DNA of 64,000 nucleotides, taken from contig CAYJMG010000014.1 in the NCBI GenBank assembly GCA_964371355.1, positions 1-64,000 on the forward strand, read 5' to 3'. Source of the DNA: JACRBR01 sp964371355. Its GTDB lineage: Bacteria; Chloroflexota; Dehalococcoidia; DSTF01; JACRBR01. Positions 26,511 through 35,455 of the stretch are shown here, one piece after another. Within the stretch, counting starts at the first letter, position 1, and every line of letters begins with the position of its first letter. The translations under genes were made by a program, and so were the position numbers. The notes under the pieces were generated by a model that saw nothing but the letters and a program-made list of their open reading frames with translations, made no database searches and was not told the origin of the DNA.

Positions 26511-27281
26511 GTGACTGATACACAGGCCGGATCGAGCGGCAGTGCGGGCGATGCGGAGCAGGTGGCGAAGATCGAGGATCGAGCGTCCCGGCAGCGGATC
26601 CCCGGACCATTCGACATCGCGTTCCTCTCGGGCCGCGAGGACATCACCGAACTCCTGCTCGTGCGGCACGGGCAACAGGAGATCAACGACGGAATGTCCG
26701 TCGGGGAGTTCACCGACCCCCCGTTAAGCCAACTGGGAGAGAGCCAGGCCCGACTCATAGGCATGCGGCTCTCGACTGAGCGGGTTGATGCGGTCTATGC
26801 CAGCCCGCTGCGTCGCGCGCGCGAGACGGGGGCACAGATCGCCCGTCACCACAGATTCGAGCCAATCATTCTGGACGACCTCAAAGAAGTTGGGCTCTTC
26901 CGCGATCTGCCCTCAGACAAGACCCCGCTCGATGCCATTGGCCGGCTCCAGCTAACCGGCACCAGGCAACGGATGATCACGGAAAAGAGCTGGGACGTAT
27001 ACCCCTTCTCGGAGTCAAGCGCGGAGTTTCGCAAACGCATCATCAATGCGATTGAAGGCATCATCGCGCTGCACCCGGGCGAGCGGGTGACGGTCGCATG
27101 TCATGGGGGAGTGATCAACGCGTACATCGGGCACGTAATCGGTTCGAAGTTCGACATGTTCTTTCGCCCGGCGCACACGTCGATCAACGTGGTCGCGGCC
27201 GCGGAAGGCATCCGCGCGCTGTACGCGCTGAACGACATCACGCATCTCCGCACGGCGGAAGGCGATTTCCACAGTCTGTGA
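26511..27281 (+). CDS. Histidine phosphatase family protein
   Basis: A 256-residue enzyme of the phosphoglycerate mutase/acid phosphatase branch. The phosphohistidine motif is LLLVRHGQQEIN, with the downstream Arg in SPLRRARETG and the second catalytic His in VACHGGVINAYIGH. A GTG start at 26511 follows GGAGG by six bases and is preferred to an in-frame upstream start. The substrate is unknown. It stands alone between two secreted dockerin-like proteins and converges with the second, four bases apart at the stops. Confidence 0.9.
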   Translation: MTDTQAGSSGSAGDAEQVAKIEDRASRQRIPGPFDIAFLSGREDITELLLVRHGQQEINDGMSVGEFTDPPLSQLGESQARLIGMRLSTERVDAVYASPLRRARETGAQIARHHRFEPIILDDLKEVGLFRDLPSDKTPLDAIGRLQLTGTRQRMITEKSWDVYPFSESSAEFRKRIINAIEGIIALHPGERVTVACHGGVINAYIGHVIGSKFDMFFRPAHTSINVVAAAEGIRALYALNDITHLRTAEGDFHSL

Positions 27282-27285
27282 GAAG

Positions 27286-29541
27286 TCAGGAAGACTTGCA
27301 CAGACCGAACAGGATGACGAGCGTGAACATATCACCGGAATTGATGCCGCCATCACGGTTCACGTCGAATTGCGGTACGTATTTTGGCCCGCTCGAAGGG
27401 CCGAAGGCCAGGACGATCAGGAGCTGATCGAGTGAGTTGACCGCAATGTTGCCGTCGATCGAAGCGACTTCATACCCGTCCGCACAGCGATCGGCGTCGG
27501 AGTTTGTGGAGTTCGGCCGGCTACCGTAGAACTTGAATTCGATGCCGTCGCTAATCTTGTCGCCATCGGTGTCGCGCTTGGCCGGATCGGCGCCGATAGC
27601 GGGCTCGATCGAGTCTGGCAGACCATCCTTGTCAATGTCGCCGGCCGGGGCGTTTGGCGGCCGGGAACTCGCGGAGGCGGGGTCGTAACCGAGGGCACAC
27701 TCCGCACCATCGAGCACGAGGTCCCCATCGGAGTCGCGCAGCAGCGCATTCGTCGCTCCAGACGCGCTCGGGCAGCCGGAGGCGATCGGGTCATTCTCGG
27801 TGGCGTTCGCCAGTCCGTCGTTGTCGGCGTCCATGTCGCAGGCGTCGCCCATCTCATCAGACTGCGGCCAGGTGAGATCGTTGAAGGGGTAGCCCCAGGC
27901 CGAGAGGTCCACGAAGTTCCTGTCGACGTTGGCCTGGTCAGGATTGTAGGCAGACGGACAGTTGTCTACGACGCTATCGACGCCATCACCGTCGCCCTGG
28001 GCAAGGCGAATCCGACCGACCTTCTTGTCGTGGAACAGTGCGACCCAGACCTCACCGGTCACGGTGTTCGCAGCAAGGCCGGAGAGGCCGCCGGAGCTGG
28101 CGGTACCGGTGAGTGTGAGAACGGTAGTTCCATGGGTGGTGGAGACGTAGCTGAGGCCATCCGCATGTGTGAACCAGACGCGGCCGCTAGACGTCGGTAA
28201 CACGGTGTGAAGCGCCCGGTTGTCGTAGCCGTCCGAGTCGACGAACACCTCCTCGACACACGGGTTGCCGCCATCCGGAGCCAGTTGGGTGCAGTCGTTC
28301 GTGTCAGCGAGCGAGGGGCGGAATCGCACCACCGTGGCATCGTAGAACTCCGACAGCCACAGATCTCCAGCCGCATCGAAGCCAAGCTCCCACGGCCCGC
28401 TTCCCGCATAGATTCCAGGGCCGATCCGCACGATCGGTGCGGGCATCGGGAACTCGGTGATCTGGCGCGTGCCAGGGTCGAGGCGCCCTATGCGACTGGC
28501 CCAGTATTCGGCGAACCAGATCGATCCATCGGGCGCGAGGGCGAGATGCGCGGGCATACGGAAGGTCCCCGGAAGCAGGTGACGATCGTGGCAACCTGCC
28601 GTCTGGCCTGCCTCGCAGATAGCCGGGCGCGCACCGCTGCCAGCAGGATCCCAGAGGCAGTCGCCGGTCATGCTGTCAGGATGGAACGAGGTGATCGAAT
28701 TGCCATTGACGAAGTCGCCTTCCGTGTACCAGACGAGATCGCGCTGCTCGTCGATGAGCAGCGCGACGACCTCGGCGTCGTCGACCGGCACGGCGAAGCA
28801 CGCGAACTGACCCGTAGACGGCGTGTAGCGGACGATCCGGCTCGTGTTGAAGTGCTGGCCTACGTACAGCGACCCGCCGCCTTCGGTGAACCACACCGAC
28901 CCATCGCTGGCGACATCGATGTCCTCGCCGAGCACACTGAGACGGGTCTGTGTATCGGCAGCCCCGTTATTGGGCTTCGACGCGAATATCCCAGGGCCGG
29001 CAGCCTGCGGGATCGTCGCCTTGCCCGTCGAAGCAGGCGAGGTCCCAGTCGCGGGCGTGAGCCACTCGAGGGTTGTGTGGGCTTCCTTGTTCACCCAAAC
29101 CCGTCCGGAGGGGTCGACGGCCAGGGCGAGGGGGAACTCGCTCTCACCGGTGCCTGACGGCAGGGGAAAGGTCGTGTACTCGAACACCTCGACATCCACG
29201 GGCGCGCTGGACAAGCCGTCCACGAGGATACGAAGTTGGCCAGTGCGGACGGCGGGTGGAAGCGCGATCCTGACTTCGCTCGAGGTCCACATGGTGATGT
29301 TGGCGGACTCTGCTCCGACGACCACCGTTTCCGCGCCAAACTCGAAGACGACGGACCGCGGCGTCGGGTCGATTCCCAGGCCGCTGCCTGTCAGCCGCAC
29401 CTCCCCGGCGACGAGGGTCGCGACGATCGCCTGATCGATGACGGGCGCGGGTAGGCCGGCGCGAACATGGCGCGGCGGGGCGGCGCCGAGCAGGAAGCAG
29501 AGGAAGGCAAGGACGACCAGGGCGGCGCTTGCGTATCGCAC
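27286..29541 (-). CDS. Secreted Vgb-like beta-propeller with IPT-like domain, TSP3 and dockerin-like module
   Basis: A 751-residue exported protein from a GTG start. Signal peptide about 1-28; an IPT/TIG-like beta domain (about 30-125); a propeller (about 130-530) with streptogramin-lyase-type blades such as WFAEYWASRIGRLDPGTRQI and GDLWLSEFYDATVVRF. Then TSP3-like repeats (about 530-690, with GDACDMDADNDGL) and a dockerin-like pair: SIDGNIAVNSLD (degenerate) and DVNRDGGINSGD (canonical), with Cys before and near the end (GLCKSS). Real Vgb lyases are cytoplasmic antibiotic-inactivating enzymes, but this is secreted and the active-site His residues cannot be confirmed, so it is more likely a binding propeller. 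Confidence 0.85.
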   Translation of the reverse strand: MRYASAALVVLAFLCFLLGAAPPRHVRAGLPAPVIDQAIVATLVAGEVRLTGSGLGIDPTPRSVVFEFGAETVVVGAESANITMWTSSEVRIALPPAVRTGQLRILVDGLSSAPVDVEVFEYTTFPLPSGTGESEFPLALAVDPSGRVWVNKEAHTTLEWLTPATGTSPASTGKATIPQAAGPGIFASKPNNGAADTQTRLSVLGEDIDVASDGSVWFTEGGGSLYVGQHFNTSRIVRYTPSTGQFACFAVPVDDAEVVALLIDEQRDLVWYTEGDFVNGNSITSFHPDSMTGDCLWDPAGSGARPAICEAGQTAGCHDRHLLPGTFRMPAHLALAPDGSIWFAEYWASRIGRLDPGTRQITEFPMPAPIVRIGPGIYAGSGPWELGFDAAGDLWLSEFYDATVVRFRPSLADTNDCTQLAPDGGNPCVEEVFVDSDGYDNRALHTVLPTSSGRVWFTHADGLSYVSTTHGTTVLTLTGTASSGGLSGLAANTVTGEVWVALFHDKKVGRIRLAQGDGDGVDSVVDNCPSAYNPDQANVDRNFVDLSAWGYPFNDLTWPQSDEMGDACDMDADNDGLANATENDPIASGCPSASGATNALLRDSDGDLVLDGAECALGYDPASASSRPPNAPAGDIDKDGLPDSIEPAIGADPAKRDTDGDKISDGIEFKFYGSRPNSTNSDADRCADGYEVASIDGNIAVNSLDQLLIVLAFGPSSGPKYVPQFDVNRDGGINSGDMFTLVILFGLCKSS

Positions 29542-29628
29542 GGGGGCGGTTCCTACGGATTACGAGCGCGGGGGTCTGGCAACCGTACAGGCGGCCGGGG
29601 TCTTGGGTCAACGGCCAGGGGGCCCGGG

Positions 29629-30570
29629 TCAGGGCGAGATCGTCGTCCCCCGGATGGGCATAGCGTCTGCCGCCCAGGGCCAGGATTCTCGCGACGCTGC
29701 GAAGTCACCGGGCTGACCACGGATGATGGCATCCGCGATGCGGGCCGCGTGAACATGAGCGCGGACATCGTGGACCCGGACGATATCGGCGCCGAAGGCG
29801 ACATTGAGAGCGGTGACGGCCACCGCGGAGGGGTCACGGTCCTGCGGTGGGAGGCCAAGGACACTGCCGATGAAGTGCTTGCGCGAGGCTGCGACGAGGA
29901 TGGGGCGGTCAAGGGCGCGGAATTCGTCCAGCCGCCGGAGAATCTGAAGGTCTTCGTCGTGGGACTTACCGAAGGCGATACCGGGATCGACGACGAGTGC
30001 ATCGAGGGCAACGCCTGCCGTCACCGCGCTGGAGATCCGGTCCCGCAGGAAGGCGAGATGGTCGCCTATGAGATCCGCGTATTGTGGTGGTTCGGAGGGC
30101 CGGATCTTGGGGCGCTCGTACGTATAGTTGATGACCAGCGCGGCTCCACAGCGGGCGGCTGCCTGGGCGGTGGCGGTATCGTACATGAAGCCGCCGATGT
30201 CGTTGACTATATGCGCACCAGCGCTCAACGCGGCCTCGGCTACTTCACCCTTGTAGGTGTCCACCGAGATCATGAGGTCGGTCTCCGACGCCACCCGTTG
30301 GACGGCCTCCGCCACGATCGCGGCTTCCTCCTGTGTGTCGCGCACGGCCACATCAGCGCGGGCGCTTTCAGCGCCGAGATCCACGATGTCGGCACCATCG
30401 GCCTGCGCGGAGACCGCCAGGCGCGCCGCTTCGTCGAGGTCGGAGCCGACGCCATCGCCCGAGAAGGAGTCGCGGGTGAGGTTCACGATGGCCATGACGT
30501 ACGTCCTGACACCCATCGGGAGGCTTCGGTCACGGGCGCGAAGGGGTGGGCGTCCTTCCAGGGGCTTCAT
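29629..30570 (-). CDS. folP: Dihydropteroate synthase family protein
   Basis: A 313-residue TIM barrel protein that should join p-aminobenzoate to the pterin in folate synthesis. Family blocks: VMAIVNLTRDSFSGDG, DIVDLGAES, ISVDTYKGEVAEAAL, HIVNDIGG, VVDPGIAFGKS, ILVAASRKHFIG, and VRVHDV. The first block is variant (usually NVTPDSF), so specificity could be altered, but the pterin and sulfa loops are recognisable. Starts two bases after the SDR stop, so they are probably co-transcribed. A start at the internal Met (MGVRTYVM) is also possible. Confidence 0.88.
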   Translation of the reverse strand: MKPLEGRPPLRARDRSLPMGVRTYVMAIVNLTRDSFSGDGVGSDLDEAARLAVSAQADGADIVDLGAESARADVAVRDTQEEAAIVAEAVQRVASETDLMISVDTYKGEVAEAALSAGAHIVNDIGGFMYDTATAQAAARCGAALVINYTYERPKIRPSEPPQYADLIGDHLAFLRDRISSAVTAGVALDALVVDPGIAFGKSHDEDLQILRRLDEFRALDRPILVAASRKHFIGSVLGLPPQDRDPSAVAVTALNVAFGADIVRVHDVRAHVHAARIADAIIRGQPGDFAASRESWPWAADAMPIRGTTISP

Positions 30571-30572
30571 GA

Positions 30573-31418
30573 CTACGCCTGGTCGTCCAGGGCCGGCATC
30601 GTGCGGAGTACGAGCTGCGCGAATTCGTCCTCGGGCAGGCGCTTGCGCAGGTCGGAGAGCGCCTCGGCATCTTTGCCAACGACGTAGTGCCGCTTCGGAC
30701 TGTGCTCCGTTGCGGCCTGGATGATCGCATCAACGACCGGCGCCGGGTCGACGCGCTGGGAGCCTGCGGGGACACGCGAATCACCGGGCTCGTACTTCGC
30801 CAGTAACGGTGCGTAGGCGGACGTTTCCTGGCGGCGCGTTCGCATGCGGTTGGCGTCGATGGCCGTCTCGAAGAATCCGGGCTCAATGACGCTCGCGTGA
30901 ATACCGAAGGGGTACAGCTCGTACGAGAGCGCCTCGGTGATGGATGCCAGGGCGCTCTTGGACGCGGAGTAGATCCCCCGGAAGTGAGATGGCACAACAC
31001 CGGACATCGAGCCGATGTTGATGATGCGCCCGGACCAGCGGGCGCGCATGTGCGGCAGGACCGCACGGATGAGGCGAATCGCGCCGAAGAGATTGGTATC
31101 GAAGACTCTCTGGATCTCATCATCGTCGAAGTCTTCTACCGCGGCGACGGCGCCTATCCCCGCGTTGTTCACAAGGACATCGATGGATCCGGCCGCGGCG
31201 ATGACCTCGACGACGGCGCGTTCGACGGACGCCGGGTCAGTTACGTCGAGCTGGAGGATCTCGACGTGCACGTTTGCCTCTGACGCAGCTTGCTTCAGCG
31301 GGCCGGCTTTTCCCGGATTGCGCATGGTCGCGAACACGGTGTCGCCCCGACGCGAAAACGCTACAGCCGCGAGCTTGCCGAACCCGGAACTACAGCCGGT
31401 GATGAGTACGACTGCCAC
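30573..31418 (-). CDS. Short-chain dehydrogenase/reductase
   Basis: A 281-residue classical SDR. Cofactor motif TGCSSGFG near the start, NNAG (about residue 85), and the active site Ser followed by YSASK. The Cys in the nucleotide loop and the C-terminal substrate half are like those of the oxidoreductases that act on retinol- or steroid-type lipids, but the substrate is unknown. A basic residue after strand 2 (ATMRNPGK) suggests NADP(H). It precedes dihydropteroate synthase by two bases. Confidence 0.93.
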   Translation of the reverse strand: MAVVLITGCSSGFGKLAAVAFSRRGDTVFATMRNPGKAGPLKQAASEANVHVEILQLDVTDPASVERAVVEVIAAAGSIDVLVNNAGIGAVAAVEDFDDDEIQRVFDTNLFGAIRLIRAVLPHMRARWSGRIINIGSMSGVVPSHFRGIYSASKSALASITEALSYELYPFGIHASVIEPGFFETAIDANRMRTRRQETSAYAPLLAKYEPGDSRVPAGSQRVDPAPVVDAIIQAATEHSPKRHYVVGKDAEALSDLRKRLPEDEFAQLVLRTMPALDDQA

Positions 31419-31432
31419 ATCTACTCCTCCAG

Positions 31433-32101
31433 CTAGTCCGAGGCTCCAAACTCAGGCAGGTCGCGCAATGCGTCGTCGTCGATGCTTACGCGCACGATGC
31501 CCGCGACGATCTCGACGATGGAGCGGGCGGGGAGGACGACATCCTTCGAGAACAGGAATCCCCTGCGGACCACGAGGTCCTGCACCTTGCCGGTCTCTTC
31601 GTCGAAGATCACGCGTTCAACCTCACCGACCTTCTGGTGCGGGCGCAGCCGCCAGACCGGCGCGTCCTTCGGTATCTCGACTTCGTCCGGCCCGATGGTC
31701 CGCTTCTCCAGCATGACCCAGGGCCCCGGTTCACCCGGGATCGATGAGGTGAGCCGGGCAACGTCGCCCATATCCACGCGGCCGGGCGAGAGGTCGGCCA
31801 TCTGCTCGAAGTACTCCTCCTCGTAGTCGGCGGAGTGCTCTTTGAACTCGTCGGCCGTCATGGTGAGGTCGATCCGGTCTGACGCGAGGTGCGCCACAGC
31901 GCCGAGCGGCAGCACACGATCATGGGACAGGCCCCAGCCGCCCTTCCAGAGCGGCTCACCGCTTCGGAGGATCCCTGTGTCCACGACCACGTGCGTCAGG
32001 TTCAGGGTGGTCGCGTTGACCACGAACTTGTGAAGCGTGCCGAGCTTGTGGCCGTCCTGACTCATCACGCTGGCGCCAATCCGCAGGTCTTCGAGTCGCA
32101 T
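31433..32101 (-). CDS. PRC-barrel domain protein
   Basis: A 222-residue protein with two PRC-barrel-like parts: one at about 1-75 (GASVMSQDGHKLGTLHKFVVN) and one at about 150-215 (VWRLRPHQKVGEVERVIFDEETGKVQDLVVRRGFLFSKDVVLP). Such proteins bind membranes, RNA or photosynthetic or division proteins; no function is assigned here. The gene lies 14 bases before the SDR start and is probably the first of a three-gene transcript. Confidence 0.85.
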   Translation of the reverse strand: MRLEDLRIGASVMSQDGHKLGTLHKFVVNATTLNLTHVVVDTGILRSGEPLWKGGWGLSHDRVLPLGAVAHLASDRIDLTMTADEFKEHSADYEEEYFEQMADLSPGRVDMGDVARLTSSIPGEPGPWVMLEKRTIGPDEVEIPKDAPVWRLRPHQKVGEVERVIFDEETGKVQDLVVRRGFLFSKDVVLPARSIVEIVAGIVRVSIDDDALRDLPEFGASD

Positions 32102-32342
32102 GGTGACATGCTACCGGACGGGTTGCGAACGGGCAGGCACCAACATCGAGACGGCAATAGCACCCGCCCGGTGAGACGGGCGCCTATGCGACCCTCCACC
32201 CGACACCGGACAGCGCCTGCAGGAGCCCTCAAGGCGGCGCCAGCCCCTACGGGCGCGGTTTGCAGCGCATATTCCCAATCCGGGAACGCCCGGGGGAAGC
32301 TCAGGAGATGGGACAGGACGGTCGATATTGAGAGGGAGCATC

Positions 32343-33593
32343 ATGCGTAGACTGGTCCATTTCGCGCTTCTGGCGGGATTCTGGCTGTACTGGACCCCGT
32401 CCTTCATCCGCTGGTGGGCCCGCCCGGTGGCCGTCTTCTTCGGACGGCGGACGATGTGGTGGGACGCAGAGGACTTCTCGGTGTTCTACTCCGCAGGCGA
32501 GCTTGCGTCGCGGCGTGACTTCGGGCTGCTGTACTCGGAGGACGCGCACGCTCTGATCCAGCTGCCGCTGCTGACGGGTCACCAGGAGCCGCTCGGCTTC
32601 TACAATCCCCCGATCTTCTCCCTGCTGTTTCTTCCGTTTTCGTGGCTGCCTTATGAGCAAGCATTTCAAGCGTGGAGCCTGGTGAACCTGGCGCTGGCTT
32701 TCGTGGTTTGCGCCCTGCTGTGGCGGATCGCGGGGCAACTCCACGTCGGATACCGGCTGGCGATCATCGTCGGCTTCCTGACGCTGTACCCACTGACGTT
32801 CGGGCTCCGGCTGGGGCAGTTCTCACTCATCTTGACGGCATCGTGGGCCGCCGCGTACCTATTCCTTCGCGAGGGCCGAGACCGCGCGGCGGGAGCGGTG
32901 CTCATACCGGTGTTGCTGAAGCCGGAACTTCTGATCCCGATCACGCTATTCCTTGCGTGGAAACGCCGATGGGAGGCGCTCCGCGTGTTGATCCCTGCGT
33001 CGGCTGTCGCGGTTGGCCTCTCCGCCGCGATGCTGGGGCCATCGGGAACGCTTGACTACGCCAGCCACATCGCTTCGGCCGCGGGGAGCGGGACGGGCAA
33101 CATGTACGGATGGAACGGGCTGCTGGCGCCGATGTTCGCGCCGGACGACCCGGGGAGCATGACGGCCTACGCGTTGCCGCTGGCGATCGTAAGCCTGTTG
33201 GCGGCGGCGTACCTGTGGTCGGGCAGACTAGAGACAGGCGGCAGCGCATTCCCGATGCAATGGCTCGCACTCACTGTCGCGACCGTCCTCTGGGACGCGC
33301 ACTTCTACCTGCAGGACCTGATCATCCTTGCTCCTGCTGCGGCGGCGGTCCTGGCGACGGCGTCGGCGTGGCGCGCGTATGTCTGCTCGGTCGCGAGCCT
33401 CGGGGGGTGGGTGATCCTGGGCCTGGGGAGCGTGCCGAGCGCGATCTGGGGATTCAACATCTTCAGCGCCTTTCTGGCCGCCTGCCTGTTGGTGCTGGTC
33501 GCCTGGAAGGCGGGAGCGGGGTTCCTTGCCAACCGGCAGGTCGCCGTCCCAGAGGCCGCACCGGCGTACGAGTTCGCGAGGAGGGCAGCGTGA
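32343..33593 (+). CDS. GT87/DUF2029 membrane glycosyltransferase
   Basis: A 416-residue GT-C type protein with about ten hydrophobic helices. DAEDFSVFYSAGELASRRDFGLLY carries the family Asp motif, and LGFYNPPIFSLLFLPF the NPP motif, both typical of polyprenyl-phosphate-sugar-dependent mannosyltransferases. AGGGAG precedes the ATG. It overlaps the PAP2 gene by four bases (GTGA). Probably acts in lipid or cell-envelope glycan assembly. Confidence 0.88.
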   Translation: MRRLVHFALLAGFWLYWTPSFIRWWARPVAVFFGRRTMWWDAEDFSVFYSAGELASRRDFGLLYSEDAHALIQLPLLTGHQEPLGFYNPPIFSLLFLPFSWLPYEQAFQAWSLVNLALAFVVCALLWRIAGQLHVGYRLAIIVGFLTLYPLTFGLRLGQFSLILTASWAAAYLFLREGRDRAAGAVLIPVLLKPELLIPITLFLAWKRRWEALRVLIPASAVAVGLSAAMLGPSGTLDYASHIASAAGSGTGNMYGWNGLLAPMFAPDDPGSMTAYALPLAIVSLLAAAYLWSGRLETGGSAFPMQWLALTVATVLWDAHFYLQDLIILAPAAAAVLATASAWRAYVCSVASLGGWVILGLGSVPSAIWGFNIFSAFLAACLLVLVAWKAGAGFLANRQVAVPEAAPAYEFARRAA

Positions 33594-34465
33594 CGACCCT
33601 GCCGCGACGGGCGAACTGGGGTGCATTCGCGGGCCGGCTTTCAAAGCTCCGGGAGGACTACAACGCGGGCGGCTGGAAGCGGCCGGCCAGCCGGCTGGCG
33701 ATGTGCATCCCGGCCTATGCCCTGTTCTTTGGTGTGAACCTGGCCCACGCGACCTTTCGGGGCTTCGGCGAAAACATCGCGCCGTTCAAGGCGGTGGACG
33801 TCGCGCAGTGGGACAGCTCACTCTTCGGGCAGCTTCCATCGGTTTGGTTACAGGACGCGCTGGGGAGCGCGGGCTTCTGGGCCGAGACGGCGTTCCTGTA
33901 CTGGACGACGTTCTTCTGGATCCCGACCATCCTGATCGCGGTGGTGGCCATCACGCACGACAAGTCGTTCTTCCTGCGGCTGCTCCTGCTGCACGCGACG
34001 CTCGTGATCAGCGCAGACATCATCTACGCGATCGTGCCTTCGCGGCCGCCGTGGATGAGCGGCGAGCTGGTCCGGATCGTGGCGGTGCAGTCGCAGGACG
34101 GCGTACATCTCGACCGTAACCCGCTGGCGGCGTTCCCGAGCCTGCACGTAGCGGTGCCGCTAGCCTTCGCGCTGTGGTTCCGTGGGTTGGAGGAGGCGAG
34201 CCCGCTACGGCGCCTGGCCCCCGCGCTGACGGTGTGGTCCTTCGGCATGGCGTTCAGCGTGGTGTACACGGGCGAGCATTACGTGGCCGACGTCGTCGCG
34301 GGATATGCGTGGGCGGCGCTTGTGTTCGTGGTGCTCAGCCGGCTGGGGTTGCTGCACCCACGGCAGATCCCGGCACACAAGGCTTCGCACGCGGCCGTCC
34401 ACGCGAACACGGGCCAACTGGTGCCGCAGCCCGTCAACGCCGCAGCGCGCGACCGGGCCGCGTGA
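33590..34465 (+). CDS. PAP2-superfamily membrane phosphatase/phosphotransferase (Aur1/Ipt1-like)
   Basis: A 291-residue membrane protein with about six helices. PAP2 motifs: RPPWMSGE, then PSLHVAVPL (usual PSGH), then VVYTGEHYVADVVAG with the catalytic His and Asp. The last form matches inositol phosphoryl transferase-like PAP2 proteins. GAGGAGGGCAGC precedes the GTG, which overlaps the GT87 stop. Together with GT87 it may make or recycle lipid-linked inositol or sugar phosphates. The acceptor is not known. Confidence 0.88.
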   Translation: MTTLPRRANWGAFAGRLSKLREDYNAGGWKRPASRLAMCIPAYALFFGVNLAHATFRGFGENIAPFKAVDVAQWDSSLFGQLPSVWLQDALGSAGFWAETAFLYWTTFFWIPTILIAVVAITHDKSFFLRLLLLHATLVISADIIYAIVPSRPPWMSGELVRIVAVQSQDGVHLDRNPLAAFPSLHVAVPLAFALWFRGLEEASPLRRLAPALTVWSFGMAFSVVYTGEHYVADVVAGYAWAALVFVVLSRLGLLHPRQIPAHKASHAAVHANTGQLVPQPVNAAARDRAA

Positions 34466-34477
34466 GCGCAGCCGCAG

Positions 34478-35218
34478 TCACGCCGCCTGGGTGGACGATG
34501 CGCCGACGCTGACGCTGCCGGCGAGGTGGCGGCGCTCTCCTCGGGAGCTGAGGAGGTAGATGCCGGCGATGGCGGCGATGAGTGCGGCCTCGATCAGGCA
34601 CAGGGCGCCCAGCATGAACGTGGCGTCGCGCCAGAACTCCTCAGGGAACATCTGGATGAGGTGGTCGGTGCGCGGATTGAGGCGCCAGAGGTCGTTCGAA
34701 AAGGCGACCTCGTGGAACTTCTCGAAGGCGGCGTCGAATCCGACGGCGGCGACGGCGCCCACAGCCCCGATGGCGAGGAAGCCGAGGAGCAGACCGGCGA
34801 GGGACTGGCCGGCGAGCTGGCGCAGGTTGCCTTCGGGCGACCAGACGAAGAAGACGATGCCGTAGGCGACGACGAACATCACGCTGAGCATCTGGAGCCG
34901 GTTGAGCCAGACGACGAGCTGCTTGACGTCCTCCATGTGACGGGTCTCGCGCGCGTTGAACACGGGCGCCGGAAGGCCGTTCTCAGTAACGGAGTAGTAG
35001 AAGGTCTTCTCGCTGTTGTTGAAGTAATCGCGGAGGGCGGCGCCGGTGCCGTCGAGGTCGTCGCGAGAGAGGCCGGTGGTCTCTTCGGCATCGTAGCGGT
35101 CGAGGGCGTAGTCGTAGACGAGCGGCGCGTTCAGCAGGAGGCGAACGTTGGTGGTGAGGATGGCGACCGGCAGGGCGACGACGAAGAGGATTGTGGCGAG
35201 CGAGCGAGCGAAGCCCAT
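34478..35218 (-). CDS. TIGR01906/DUF1461 integral membrane protein
   Basis: A 246-residue membrane protein of unknown function. One helix at the start (SLATILFVVALPVAILTTNVRLL), an outer loop with NARETRHMEDVKQLV (family pattern), then three further helices. AGGGGGG precedes the ATG at 35218; the frame extends upstream to 35368 with an acidic leader of no clear value. It converges with the PAP2 gene, 12 bases apart. Confidence 0.85.
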   Translation of the reverse strand: MGFARSLATILFVVALPVAILTTNVRLLLNAPLVYDYALDRYDAEETTGLSRDDLDGTGAALRDYFNNSEKTFYYSVTENGLPAPVFNARETRHMEDVKQLVVWLNRLQMLSVMFVVAYGIVFFVWSPEGNLRQLAGQSLAGLLLGFLAIGAVGAVAAVGFDAAFEKFHEVAFSNDLWRLNPRTDHLIQMFPEEFWRDATFMLGALCLIEAALIAAIAGIYLLSSRGERRHLAGSVSVGASSTQAA

Positions 35219-35369
35219 GTGGGTTCCCCCCTGCCGCCCCGCCACCGCGACATGGCCATTGTCAACGGACGGATCGACGTTGTCAAGCAGATCGCCGGGA
35301 TCCGGATCGAGGACGTCATCGCTCATCGCGCTTGAGGGTAACGCGAGAGCGCGGCCAGTGTCGATCACA

Positions 35370-35398
35370 GACGCGCGCGGCGCGGCGCGGCGCGCGTC
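35370..35398. repeat. GC-rich inverted repeat in the divergent promoter region
   Basis: GACGCGCGC (35370-35378) and GCGCGCGTC (35390-35398) flank an 11-base GC loop. It lies between the divergent DUF1461 and mazG genes. A GATAAT box lies just upstream of the mazG GTG. Regulatory value is uncertain. Confidence 0.4.
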
Positions 35399-35455
35399 AA
35401 GACGAGAGTCCCGCGACGGCTACCACGGGCCCGGCGGCGGGCGGATAATGGCCGC

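Noticed and set aside
27286..29541. Virginiamycin B lyase (antibiotic resistance)
   Set aside because: Only the propeller form is shared; the protein is exported, has extra TSP3 and dockerin-like parts, and the catalytic His residues are not confirmed.
35370..35398. Terminator between divergent genes
   Set aside because: The genes diverge, so no terminator is expected; the GC-rich hairpin may be chance in this composition.
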